DNA of 64,000 nt, taken from positions 6,890,131 through 6,954,130 of the forward strand of contig JBAIZL010000010.1 in the NCBI GenBank assembly GCA_036971475.1. Reading direction: 5' to 3'. Shown here piece after piece: positions 38,297 through 51,382 of this stretch. Every line of letters begins with the position of its first letter. Positions within the stretch are counted from its first letter, which is position 1. The stretch comes from Prosapia bicincta (lineage: Eukaryota; Arthropoda; Insecta; Hemiptera; Cercopidae). The position numbers and the translations under genes were made by a program. The notes beneath the pieces were generated by a model, which made no database searches, was not told where the DNA came from, and saw only the letters and a program-made list of their open reading frames with translations.

Positions 38297-40535
38297 TCAT
38301 ATCGAGCCCTTGACACAGTGGTCTATAACAGGTTACTTTACTTTACTAAACTTACACGTACTCCTAAGAACACAATCTTTTAGATTGCCTGCCAGGCACA
38401 TGTGCAGGCTCATATCGAGCCCTTGACACAGTGGTCTATAACAGGTTACTTTACTTTACTAAACTTACACGTACTCCTAAGAACACAATGTTTTAGATTG
38501 CCTGCCAGGCACATGTGCAGGCTCATATCGAGCCCTTGACACAGTGGTCTATAACAGGTTACTTTACTTTACTAAACTTACACGTACTCCTAAGAACACA
38601 ATCTTTTAGATTGCCTGCCAGGCACATGTGCAGGCTCATATCGAGCCCTTGACACAGTGGTCTATAACAGGTTACTTTACTTTACTAAACTTACACGTAC
38701 TCCTAAGAACACAATCTTTTAGATTGCCTGCCAGGCACATGTGCAGGCTCATATCGAGCTCTTGACACAGTGGTCTATAACAGGTTACTTTACTTTACTA
38801 AACTTACACGTACTCCTAAGAACACAATCTTTTAGATTGCCTGCCAGGCACATGTGCAGGCTCATATCGAGCCCTTGACACAGTGGTCTATAACAGGTTA
38901 CTTTACTTTACTAAACTTACACGTACTCCTAAGAACACAATCTTTTAGATTGCCTGCCAGGCACATGTGCAGGCTCATATCGAGCCCTTGACACAGTGGT
39001 CTATAACAGGTTACTTTACTTTACTAAACTTACACGTACTCCTAAGAACACAATCTTTTAGATTGCCTGCCAGGCACATGTGCAGGCTCATATCGAGCCC
39101 TTGACACAGTGGTCTATAACAGGTTACTTTACTTTACTAAACTTACACGTACTCCTAAGAACAAAATCTTTTAGATTGCCTGCCAGGCACATGTGCAGGC
39201 TCATATCGAGCCCTTGACACAGTGGTCTATAACAGGTTACTTTACTTTACTAAACTTACACGTACTCCTAAGAACACAATCTTTTAGATTGCCTGCCAGG
39301 CACATGTGCAGGCTCATATCGAGCCCTTGACACAGTGGTCTATAACAGGTTACTTTACTTTACTAAACTTACACGTACTCCTAAAAACACAATCTTTTAG
39401 ATTGCCTGCCAGGCACATGTGCAGGCTCATATCGAGCCCTTGACACAGTGGTCTATAACAGGTTACTTTACTTTACTAAACTTACACGTACTCCTAAGAA
39501 CACAATCTTTTAGATTGCCTTACAGTCACATGTGCAGGCTCATATCGAGCCCTTGACACAGTGGACTGTAACGGGTTACTTTACTTTACTAAAATTACTC
39601 GTACTCCTTGCAACACAGTCTTTTAGATTGCCTGCCAGGCACATGTGCAGGCTCATATCGAGCCCTTGACACAGTGGACTGTAACAGGTTACTTTACTTT
39701 ACTAAACTTACACGTACTCCTAAGAACACAATCTTTTAGATTGCCTTACAGTCACATGTGCAGGCTCATATCGAGCCCTTGACACAGTGGACTGTAACAG
39801 GTTACTTTACTTTACTAAAATTACTCGTACTCCTAAGAACACAGTCTTTTAGATTGCCTGCCAGGCACATGTGCAGGCTCATATCGAGCCCTTGACACAG
39901 TGGTCTATAACAGGTTACTTTACTTTACTAAACTTACACGTACTCCTAAGAACACAATCTTTTAGATTGCCTTACAGTCACATGTGCAGGCTCATATCGA
40001 GCCCTTGACACAGTGGACTGTAACAGGTTACTTTACTTTACTAAACTTACACGTACTCCTTGCTACACAGTCTTTTAGATTGCCTGCCAGGCACATGTGC
40101 AGGCTCATATCGAGCCCTTGACACAGTGGTCTATAACAGGTTACTTTACTTTACTAAACCTACACGTACTCCTAAGAACACAATCTTTTAGATTGCCTTC
40201 CAGGCACATGTGCAGGCTCATATCGAGCCCTTGTCACAGTGGTCTGTAACAGGTTACTTGACTCTACTAAACTTACACGTACTCCTAAGAACACAATCTT
40301 TTAGATTGCCTGCCAGGCACATGTGCAGGCTCATATCGAGCCCTTGACACAGTGGTCTATAACAGGTTACTTTACTTTACTAAACTTACACGTACTCCTA
40401 AGAACACAATCTTTTAGATTGCCTGCCAGGCACATGTGCAGGCTCATATCGAGCCCTTGACACAGTGGTCTATAACAGGTTACTTTACTTTACTAAACTT
40501 ACACGTACTCCTAAGAACACAATCTTTTAGATTGC

Positions 40536-43500
40536 CTTCCAGGCTCATGTGCAGGCTCCTTTCGAGCCCTTGTCACAGTGGTCTGTAACAGGTTACTTTA
40601 CTTTACTAAACTTACACGTACTCCTAAGAACACAATCTTTTAGATTGCCTTCCAGGCTCATGTGCAGGCTCCTTTCGAGCCCTTGTCACAGTGGTCTGTA
40701 ACAGGTTAAGTTACTTTACTAAACTTACACGTACTCCTAAGAACACAATCTTTTAGATTGCCTGCCAGGTACATGTGCAGGCTCCTTTCGAGCCCTTGTC
40801 ACAGTGGACTGTAACGGGTTACTTTACTTTACTAAAATTACTCGTACTCCTTGCAACACAGTCTTTTAGATTGCCTGCCAGGCACATGTGCAGGCTCATA
40901 TCGAGCCCTTGACACAGTGGTCTATAACAGGTTACTTTACTTTACTAAACTTACACGTACTCCTAAGAACACAATCTTTTAGTTTGCCTGCCAGGCACAT
41001 GTGCAGGCTCATATCGAGCCCTTGACACAGTGGTCTATAACAGGTTACTTTACTTTACTAAACTTACACGTACTCCTAAGAACACAATCTTTTAGATTGC
41101 CTGCCAGGCACATGTGCAGGCTCATATCGAGCCCTTGACACAGTGGTCTATAACAGGTTACTTTACTTTACTAAACTTACACGTACTCCTAAGAACACAA
41201 TCTTTTAGATTGCCTGCCAGGCACATGTGCAGGCTCATATCGAGCCCTTGACACAGTGGTCTATAACAGGTTACTTTACTTTATTAAACTTACACGTACT
41301 CCTAAGAACACAATCTTTTAGATTGCCTGCCAGGCACATGTGCAGGCTCATATCGAGCCCTTGACACAGTGGTCTATAACAGGTTACTTTACTTTACTAA
41401 ACTTACACGTACTCCTAAGAACACAATGTTTTAGATTGCCTGCCAGGCACATGTGCAGGCTCATATCGAGCCCTTGACACAGTGGTCTATAACAGGTTAC
41501 TTTACTTTACTAAACTTACACGTACTCCTAAGAACACAATCTTTTAGATTGCCTGCCAGGCACATGTGCAGGCTCATATCGAGCCCTTGACACAGTGGTC
41601 TATAACAGGTTACTTTACTTTACTAAACTTACACGTACTCCTAAGAACACAATCTTTTAGATTGCCTGCCAGGCACATGTGCAGGCTCATATCGAGCCCT
41701 TGAAACAGTGGTCTATAACAGGTTACTTTACTTTACTAAACTTACACGTACTCCTAAGAACACAATCTTTTAGATTGCCTGCCAGGCACATGTGCAGGCT
41801 CATATCGAGCCCTTGACACAGTGGTCTATAACAGGTTACTTTACTTTACTAAACTTACACGTACTCCTAAGAACACAATCTTTTAGATTGCCTGCCAGGC
41901 ACATGTGCAGGCTCATATCGAGCCCTTGTCACAGTGGTCTGTAACAGGTTACTTGACTCTACTAAACTTACACGTACTCCTAAGAACGCAATCTTTTAGA
42001 TTGCCTGCCAGGCACATGTGCAGGCTCATATCGAGCCCTTGACACAGTGGTCTATAACAGGTTACTTTACTTTACTAAACTTACACGTACTCCTAAGAAC
42101 ACAATCTTTTAGATTGCCTGCCAGGCACATGTGCAGGCTCATATCGAGCCCTTGACACAGTGGTCTATAACAGGTTACTTTACTTTACTAAACTTACACG
42201 TACTCCTAAGAACACAATCTTTTAGATTGCCTTCCAGGCTCATGTGCAGGCTCCTTTCGAGCCCTTGTCACAGTGGTCTGTAACAGGTTACTTTACTTTA
42301 CTAAACTTACACGTACTCCTAAGAACACAATCTTTTAGATTGCCTTCCAGGCTCATGTGCAGGCTCCTTTCGAGCCCTTGTCACAGTGGTCTGTAACAGG
42401 TTAAGTTACTTTACTAAACTTACACGTACTCCTAAGAACACAATCTTTTAGATTGCCTGCCAGGTACATGTGCAGGCTCCTTTCGAGCCCTTGTCACAGT
42501 GGACTGTAACGGGTTACTTTACTTTACTAAAATTACTCGTACTCCTTGCAACACAGTCTTTTAGATTGCCTGCCAGGCACATGTGCAGGCTCATATCGAG
42601 CCCTTGACACAGTGGTCTATAACAGGTTACTTTACTTTACTAAACTTACACGTACTCCTAAGAACACAATCTTTTAGTTTGCCTGCCAGGCACATGTGCA
42701 GGCTCATATCGAGCCCTTGACACAGTGGTCTATAACAGGTTACTTTACTTTACTAAACTTACACGTACTCCTAAGAACACAATCTTTTAGATTGCCTGCC
42801 AGGCACATGTGCAGGCTCATATCGAGCCCTTGACACAGTGGTCTATAACAGGTTACTTTACTTTACTAAACTTACACGTACTCCTAAGAACACAATCTTT
42901 TAGATTGCCTGCCAGGCACATGTGCAGGCTCATATCGAGCCCTTGACACAGTGGTCTATAACAGGTTACTTTACTTTACTAAACTTACACGTACTCCTAA
43001 GAACACAATCTTTTAGATTGCCTGCCAGGCACATGTGCAGGCTCATATCGAGCCCTTGACACAGTGGTCTATAACAGGTTACTTTACTTTACTAAACTTA
43101 CACGTACTCCTAAGAACACAATGTTTTAGATTGCCTGCCAGGCACATGTGCAGGCTCATATCGAGCCCTTGACACAGTGGTCTATAACAGGTTACTTTAC
43201 TTTACTAAACTTACACGTACTCCTAAGAACACAATCTTTTAGATTGCCTGCCAGGCACATGTGCAGGCTCATATCGAGCCCTTGACACAGTGGTCTATAA
43301 CAGGTTACTTTACTTTACTAAACTTACACGTACTCCTAAGAACACAATCTTTTAGATTGCCTGCCAGGCACATGTGCAGGCTCATATCGAGCCCTTGACA
43401 CAGTGGTCTATAACAGGTTACTTTACTTTACTAAACTTACACGTACTCCTAAGAACACAATCTTTTAGATTGCCTGCCAGGCACATGTGCAGGCTCATAT

Positions 43501-43925
43501 CGAGCCCTTGACACAGTGGTCTATAACAGGTTACTTTACTTTACTAAACTTACACGTACTCCTAAGAACACAATCTTTTAGATTGCCTGCCAGGCACATG
43601 TGCAGGCTCATATCGAGCCCTTGACACAGTGGTCTATAACAGGTTACTTTACTTTACTAAACTTACACGTACTCCTAAGAACACAATCTTTTAGATTGCC
43701 TGCCAGGCACATGTGCAGGCTCATATCGAGCCCTTGACACAGTGGTCTATAACAGGTTACTTTACTTTACTAAACTTACACGTACTCCTAAGAACACAAT
43801 CTTTTAGATTGCCTGCCAGGCACATGTGCAGGCTCATATCGAGCCCTTGACACAGTGGTCTATAACAGGTTACTTTACTTTACTAAACTTACACGTACTC
43901 CTAAGAACACAATCTTTTAGATTGC
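40536..43925 (+). repeat. 15-monomer (1695 bp) tandem duplication inside the array
   Basis: Private variants recur at exactly 1695 bp. These are the CTTCCAGGCT start (40536/42231), GGTTAAGTTAC near 40707/42402, AGTTTGCC (40981/42676) and ATGTTTTAG (41426/43121). Shared rare mutations at a whole number of monomers indicate a recent unequal exchange or replication slippage event. Confidence 0.88.
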
Positions 43926-44830
43926 CTGCCAGGCACATGTGCAGGCTCATATCGAGCCCTTGACACAGTGGTCTATAACAGGTTACTTTACTTTACTAAA
44001 CTTACACGTACTCCTAAGAACACAATCTTTTAGATTGCCTGCCAGGCACATGTGCAGGCTCATATCGAGCCCTTGACACAGTGGTCTATAACAGGTTACT
44101 TTACTTTACTAAACTTACACGTACTCCTAAGAACACAATCTTTTAGATTGCCTGCCAGGCACATGTGCAGGCTCATATCGAGCCCTTGACACAGTGGTCT
44201 ATAACAGGTTACTTTACTTTACTAAACTTACACGTACTCCTAAGAACACAATGTTTTAGATTGCCTGCCAGGCACATGTGCAGGCTCATATCGAGCCCTT
44301 GACACAGTGGTCTATAACAGGTTACTTTACTTTACTAAACTTACACGTACTCCTAAGAACACAATCTTTTAGATTGCCTGCCAGGCACATGTGCAGGCTC
44401 ATATCGAGCCCTTGACACAGTGGTCTATAACAGGTTACTTTACTTTACTAAACTTACACGTACTCCTAAGAACACAATCTTTTAGATTGCCTGCCAGGCA
44501 CATGTGCAGGCTCATATCGAGCCCTTGAAACAGTGGTCTATAACAGGTTACTTTACTTTACTAAACTTACACGTACTCCTAAGAACACAATCTTTTAGAT
44601 TGCCTGCCAGGCACATGTGCAGGCTCATATCGAGCCCTTGACACAGTGGTCTATAACAGGTTACTTTACTTTACTAAACTTACACGTACTCCTAAGAACA
44701 CAATCTTTTAGATTGCCTGCCAGGCACATGTGCAGGCTCATATCGAGCCCTTGTCACAGTGGTCTGTAACAGGTTACTTGACTCTACTAAACTTACACGT
44801 ACTCCTAAGAACGCAATCTTTTAGATTGCC
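41701..44830 (+). repeat. 25-monomer (2825 bp) repeat of rare variants
   Basis: TGAAACAG occurs at 41701 and 44526 and AACGCAATC at 41985 and 44810, both pairs 2825 bp (25 x 113) apart. The rare ATGTTTTAG appears again at 44251, ten monomers after 43121. Overlap with the 15-monomer duplication shows successive, nested events. Confidence 0.8.
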
Positions 44831-47800
44831 TTACAGTCAGATGTGCAGGCTCATATCGAGCCCTTGACACAGTGGACTGTTACAGGTTACTTTACTTTAC
44901 TAAAATTACTCGTACTCCTTGCAACACAGTCTTTTAGATTGCCTGCCAGGCACATGTGCAGGCTCATATCGAGCCCTTGACACAGTGGACTGTAACGGGT
45001 TACTTTACTTTACTAAAATTACTCGTACTCCTTGCAACACAGTCTTTTAGATTGCCTGCCAGGCACATGTGCAGGCTCATATCGAGCCCTTGACACAGTG
45101 GACTGTAACAGGTTACTTTACTTTACTAAACTTACACGTACTCCTAAGAACACAATCTTTTAGATTGCCTTACAGTCACATGTGCAGGCTCATATCGAGC
45201 CCTTGACACAGTGGACTGTTACAGGTTACTTTACTTTACTAAAATTACTCGTACTCCTTGCAACACAGTCTTTTAGATTGCCTGCCAGGTACATGTGCAG
45301 GCTCATATCGAGCCCTTGACACAGTGGACTGTAACGGGTTACTTTACTTTACTAAAATTACTCGTACACCTTGCAACACAGTCTTTTAGATTGCCTGCCA
45401 GGCACATGTGCAGGCTCATATCGAGCCCTTGACACAGTGGTCTATAACAGGTTACTTTACTTTACTAAACTTACACGTACTCCTAAGAACACAATCTTTT
45501 AGATTGCCTTACAGTCACATGTGCAGGCTCATATCGAGCCCTTGACACAGTGGTCTATAACAGGTTACTTTACTTTACTAAACTTACACGTACTCCTAAG
45601 AACACAGTCTTTTAGATTGCCTGCCAGGCACATGTTCAGGCTCATATCGAGCCCTTGACACAGTGGTCTATAACAGGTTACTTTACTTTACTAAACTTAC
45701 ACGTACTCCTAAGAACACAATCTTTTAGATTGAGTTACAGTCACATGTGCAGGCTCATATCGAGCACTTGACACAGTGGACTGTAACAGGTTACTTTACT
45801 TTACTAAACTTACACGTACTCCTAAGAACACAATCTTTTAGATTGCCTGACAGGCACATGTGCAGGCTCATATCGAGCCCTTGACACAGTGGTCTATAAC
45901 AGGTTACTTTACTTTACTAAACTTACACGTACTCCTAAGAACACAATCTTTTAGATTGCCTTACAGTCACATGTGCAGGCTCATATCGAGCCCTTGACAC
46001 AGTGGACTGTAACAGGTTACTTTACTTTACTAAAATTACTCGTACTCCTTGCAACACAGTCTTTTAGATTGCCTGCCAGGCACATGTGCAGGCTCATATC
46101 GAGCCCTTGACACAGTGGACTGTAACGGGTTACTTTACTTTACTAAAATTACTCGTACTCCTTGCAACACAGTCTTTTAGATTGCCTGCCAGGCACATGT
46201 GCAGGCTCATATCGAGCCCTTGACACAGTGGTCTATAACAGGTTACTTTACTTTACTAAACTTACACGTACTCCTAAGAACACAATCTTTTAGATTGCCT
46301 TACAGTCACATGTGCAGGCTCATATCGAGCCCTTGACACAGTGGACTGTAACAGGTTACTTTACTTTACTAAACTTACACGTACTCCTAAGAACACAATC
46401 TTTTAGATTGCCTTCCAGGCTCATGTGCAGGCTCCTTTCGAGCCCTTGTCACAGTGGTCTGTAACAGGTTACTTTACTTTACTAAACTTACACGTACTCC
46501 TAAGAACACAATCTTTTAGATTGCCTTCCAGGCTCATGTGCAGGCTCCTTTCGAGCCCTTGTCACAGTGGTCTGTAACAGGTTACTTTACTTTACTAAAC
46601 TTACACGTACTCCTAAGAACACAATCTTTTAGATTGCCTGCCAGGTACATGTGCAGGCTCCTTTCGAGCCCTTGTCACAGTGGACTGTAACGGGTTACTT
46701 TACTTTACTAAAATTACTCGTACTCCTTGCAACACAGTCTTTTAGATTGCCTGCCAGGCACATGTGCAGGCTCATATCGAGCCCTTGACACAGTGGTCTA
46801 TAACAGGTTAATTTACTTTACTAAACTTACACGTACTCCTAAGAACACAATCTTTTAGATTGCCTGCCAGGCACATGTGCAGGCTCATATCGAGCCCTTG
46901 ACACAGTGGTCTATAACAGGTTACTTTACTTTACTAAACTTACACGTACTCCTAAGAACACAATCTTTTAGATTGCCTGCCAGGCACATGTGCAGGCTCA
47001 TATCGAGCCCTTGACACAGTGGTCTATAACAGGTTACTTTACTTTACAAAACTTACACGTACTCCTAAGAACACAATCTTTTAGATTGCCTGCCAGGCAC
47101 ATGTGCAGGCTCATATCGAGCCCTTGACACAGTGGTCTATAACAGGTTACTTTACTTTACTAAACTTACACGTACTCCTAAGAACACAATCTTTTAGATT
47201 GCCTGCCAGGCACATGTGCAGGCTCATATCGAGCCCTTGACACAGTGGTCTATAACAGGTTACTTTACTTTACTAAACTTACACGTACTCCTAAGAACAC
47301 AATCTTTTAGATTGCCTGCCAGGCACATGTGCAGGCTCATATCGAGCCCTTGACACAGTGGTCTATAACAGGTTACTTTACTTTACTAAACTTACACGTA
47401 CTCCTAAGAACACAATCTTTTAGATTGCCTGCCAGGCACATGTGCAGGCTCATATCGAGCCCTTGACACAGTGGTCTATAACAGGTTACTTTACTTTACT
47501 AAACTTACACGTACTCCTAAGAACACAATCTTTTAGATTGCCTGCCAGGCACATGTGCAGGCTCATATCGAGCCCTTGACACAGTGGTCTATAACAGGTT
47601 ACTTTACTTTACTAAACTTACACGTACTCCTAAGAACACAATCTTTTAGATTGCCTGCCAGGCACATGTGCAGGCTCATATCGAGCCCTTGACACAGTGG
47701 TCTATAACAGGTTACTTTACTTTACTAAACTTACACGTACTCCTAAGAACACAATCTTTTAGATGCCTGCCAGGCACATGTGCAGGCTCATATCGAGCCC

Positions 47801-50800
47801 TTGACACAGTGGTCTATAACAGGTTACTTTACTTTACTAAACTTACACGTACTCCTAAGAACACAATCTTTTAGATTGCCTGCCAGGCACATGTGCAGGC
47901 TCATATCGAGCCCTTGACACAGTGGTCTATAACAGGTTACTTTACTTTACTAAACTTACACGTACTCCTAAGAACACAATCTTTTAGATTGCCTGCCAGG
48001 CACATGTGCAGGCTCATATCGAGCCCTTGACACAGTGGTCTATAACAGGTTACTTTACTTTACTAAACTTACACGTACTCCTAAGAACACAATCTTTTAG
48101 ATTGCCTGCCAGGCACATGTGCAGGCTCATATCGAGCCCTTGACACAGTGGTCTATAACAGGTTACTTTACTTTACTAAACTTACACGTACTCCTAAGAA
48201 CACAATCTTTTAGATTGCCTTACAGTCACATGTGCAGGCTCATATCGAGCCCTTGACACAGTGGACTGTAACGGGTTACTTTACTTTACTAAAATTACTC
48301 GTACTCCTTGCAACACAGTCTTTTAGATTGCCTGCCAGGCACATGTGCAGGCTCATATCGAGCCCTTGACACAGTGGACTGTAACAGGTTACTTTACTTT
48401 ACTAAACTTACACGTACTCCTAAGAACACAATCTTTTAGATTGCCTTACAGTCACATGTGCAGGCTCATATCGACCCCTTGACACAGTGGACTGTAACAG
48501 GTTACTTTACTTTACTAAAATTACTCGTACTCCTTGCAACACAGTCTTTTAGATTGCCTGCCAGGCACATGTGCAGGCTCATATCGAGCCCTTGACACAG
48601 TGGACTGTAACGGGTTACTTTACTTTACTAAAATTACTCGTACTCCTTGCAACACAGTCTTTTAGATTGCCTGCCAGGCACATGTGCAGGCTCATATCGA
48701 GCCCTTGACACAGTGGTCTATAACAGGTTACTTTACTTTACTAAACTTACACGTACTCCTAAGAACACAATCTTTTAGATTGCCTTACAGTCACATGTGC
48801 AGGCTCATATCGAGCCCTTGACACAGTGGTCTATAACAGGTTACTTTACTTTACTAAACTTACACGTACTCCTAAGAACACAGTCTTTTAGATTGCCTGC
48901 CAGGCACATGTGCAGGCTCATATCGAGCCCTTGACACAGTGGTCTATAACAGGTTACTTTACTTTACTAAACTTACACGTACTCCTAAGAACACAATTTT
49001 TTAGATTGCCTTACAGTCACATGTGCAGGCTCATATCGAGCCCTTGACACAGTGGACTGTAACAGGTTACTTTACTTTACTAAAATTACTCGTACTCCTT
49101 GCAACACAGTCTTTTAGATTGCCTGCCAGGCACATGTGCAGGCTCATATCGAGCCCTTGACACAGTGGTCTATAACAGGTTACTTTACTTTACTAAACTT
49201 ACATGTACTCCTAAGAACACAATCTTTTAGATTGCCTTCCAGGCACATGTGCAGGCTCCTTTCGAGCCCTTGTCACAGTGGTCTGTAACGGGTTACTTTA
49301 CTTTACTAAAATTACTCGTACTCCTAGCAACACAATATTTTAGATTGCCTGCCAGGCACATGTGCAGGCTCATATCGAGCCCTTGACACAGTGGTCTATA
49401 ACAGGTTACTTTACTTTACTAAACTTACACGTACTCCTAAGAACACAATCTTTTAGATTGCCTTCCAGGCACATGTGCAGGCTCCTTTCGAGCCCTTGTC
49501 ACAGTGGTCTGTAACGGGTTACTTTACTTTACTAAAATTACTCGTACTCCTTGCAACACAGTCTTTTAGATTGCCTGCCAGGCACATGTGCAGGCTCATA
49601 TCGAGCCCTTGACACAGTGGTCTATAACAGGTTACTTGACTTTACTAAACTTACACGTACTCCTAAGAACACAATCTTTTAGATTGCCTTCCAGGCTCAT
49701 GTGCAGGCTCCTTTCGAGCCCTTGTCACAGTGGTCTGTAACAGGTTACTTTACTTTACTAAACTTACACGTACTCCTAAGAACACAATCTTTTAGATTGC
49801 CTGCCAGGTACATGTGCAGGCTCCTTTCGAGCCCTTGTCACAGTGGACTGTAACGGGTTACTTTACTTTACTAAAATTACTCGTACTCCTTGCAACACAG
49901 TCTTTTAGATTGCCTGCCAGGCACATGTGCAGGCTCATATCGAGCCCTTGACACAGTGGTCTATAACAGGTTACTTTACTTTACTAAACTTACACGTACT
50001 CCTAAGAACACAATCTTTTAGATTGCCTGCCAGGCACATGTGCAGGCTCATATCGAGCCCTTGACACAGTGGTCTATAACAGGTTACTTTACTTTACTAA
50101 ACTTACACGTACTCCTAAGAACACAATCTTTTAGATTGCCTGCCAGGCACATGTGCAGGCTCATATCGAGCCCTTGACACAGTGGTCTATAACAGGTTAC
50201 TTTACTTTACTAAACTTACACGTACTCCTAAGAACACAATCTTTTAGATTGCCTGCCAGGCACATGTGCAGGCTCATATCGAGCCCTTGACACAGTGGTC
50301 TATAACAGGTTACTTTACTTTACTAAACTTACACGTACTCCTAAGAACACAATCTTTTAGATTGCCTGCCAGGCACATGTGCAGGCTCATATCGAGCCCT
50401 TGACACAGTGGTCTATAACAGGTTACTTTACTTTACTAAACTTACACGTACTCCTAAGAACACAATCTTTTAGATTGCCTGCCAGGCACATGTGCAGGCT
50501 CATATCGAGCCCTTGACACAGTGGTCTATAACAGGTTACTTTACTTTACTAAACTTACACGTACTCCTAAGAACACAATCTTTTAGATTGCCTGCCAGGC
50601 ACATGTGCAGGCTCATATCGAGCCCTTGACACAGTGGTCTATAACAGGTTACTTTACTTTACTAAACTTACACGTACTCCTAAGAACACAATCTTTTAGA
50701 TTGCCTGCCAGGCACATGTGCAGGCTCATATCGAGCCCTTGACACAGTGGTCTATAACAGGTTACTTTACTTTACTAAACTTACACGTACTCCTAAGAAC

Positions 50801-51382
50801 ACAATCTTTTAGATTGCCTGCCAGGCACATGTGCAGGCTCATATCGAGCCCTTGACACAGTGGTCTATAACAGGTTACTTTACTTTACTAAACTTACACG
50901 TACTCCTAAGAACACAATCTTTTAGATTGCCTGCCAGGCACATGTGCAGGCTCATATCGAGCCCTTGACACAGTGGTCTATAACAGGTTACTTTACTTTA
51001 CTAAACTTACACGTACTCCTAAGAACACAATCTTTTAGATTGCCTGCCAGGCACATGTGCAGGCTCATATCGAGCCCTTGACACAGTGGTCTATAACAGG
51101 TTACTTTACTTTACTAAACTTACACGTACTCCTAAGAACACAATCTTTTACATTGCCTGCCAGGCACATGTGCAGGCTCATATCGAGCCCTTGACACAGT
51201 GGTCTATAACAGGTTACTTTACTTTACTAAACTTACACGTACTCCTAAGAACACAATCTTTTAGATTGCCTGCCAGGCACATGTGCAGGCTCATATCGAG
51301 CCCTTGACACAGTGGTCTATAACAGGTTACTTTACTTTACTAAACTTACACGTACTCCTAAGAACACAATCTTTTAGATTGC

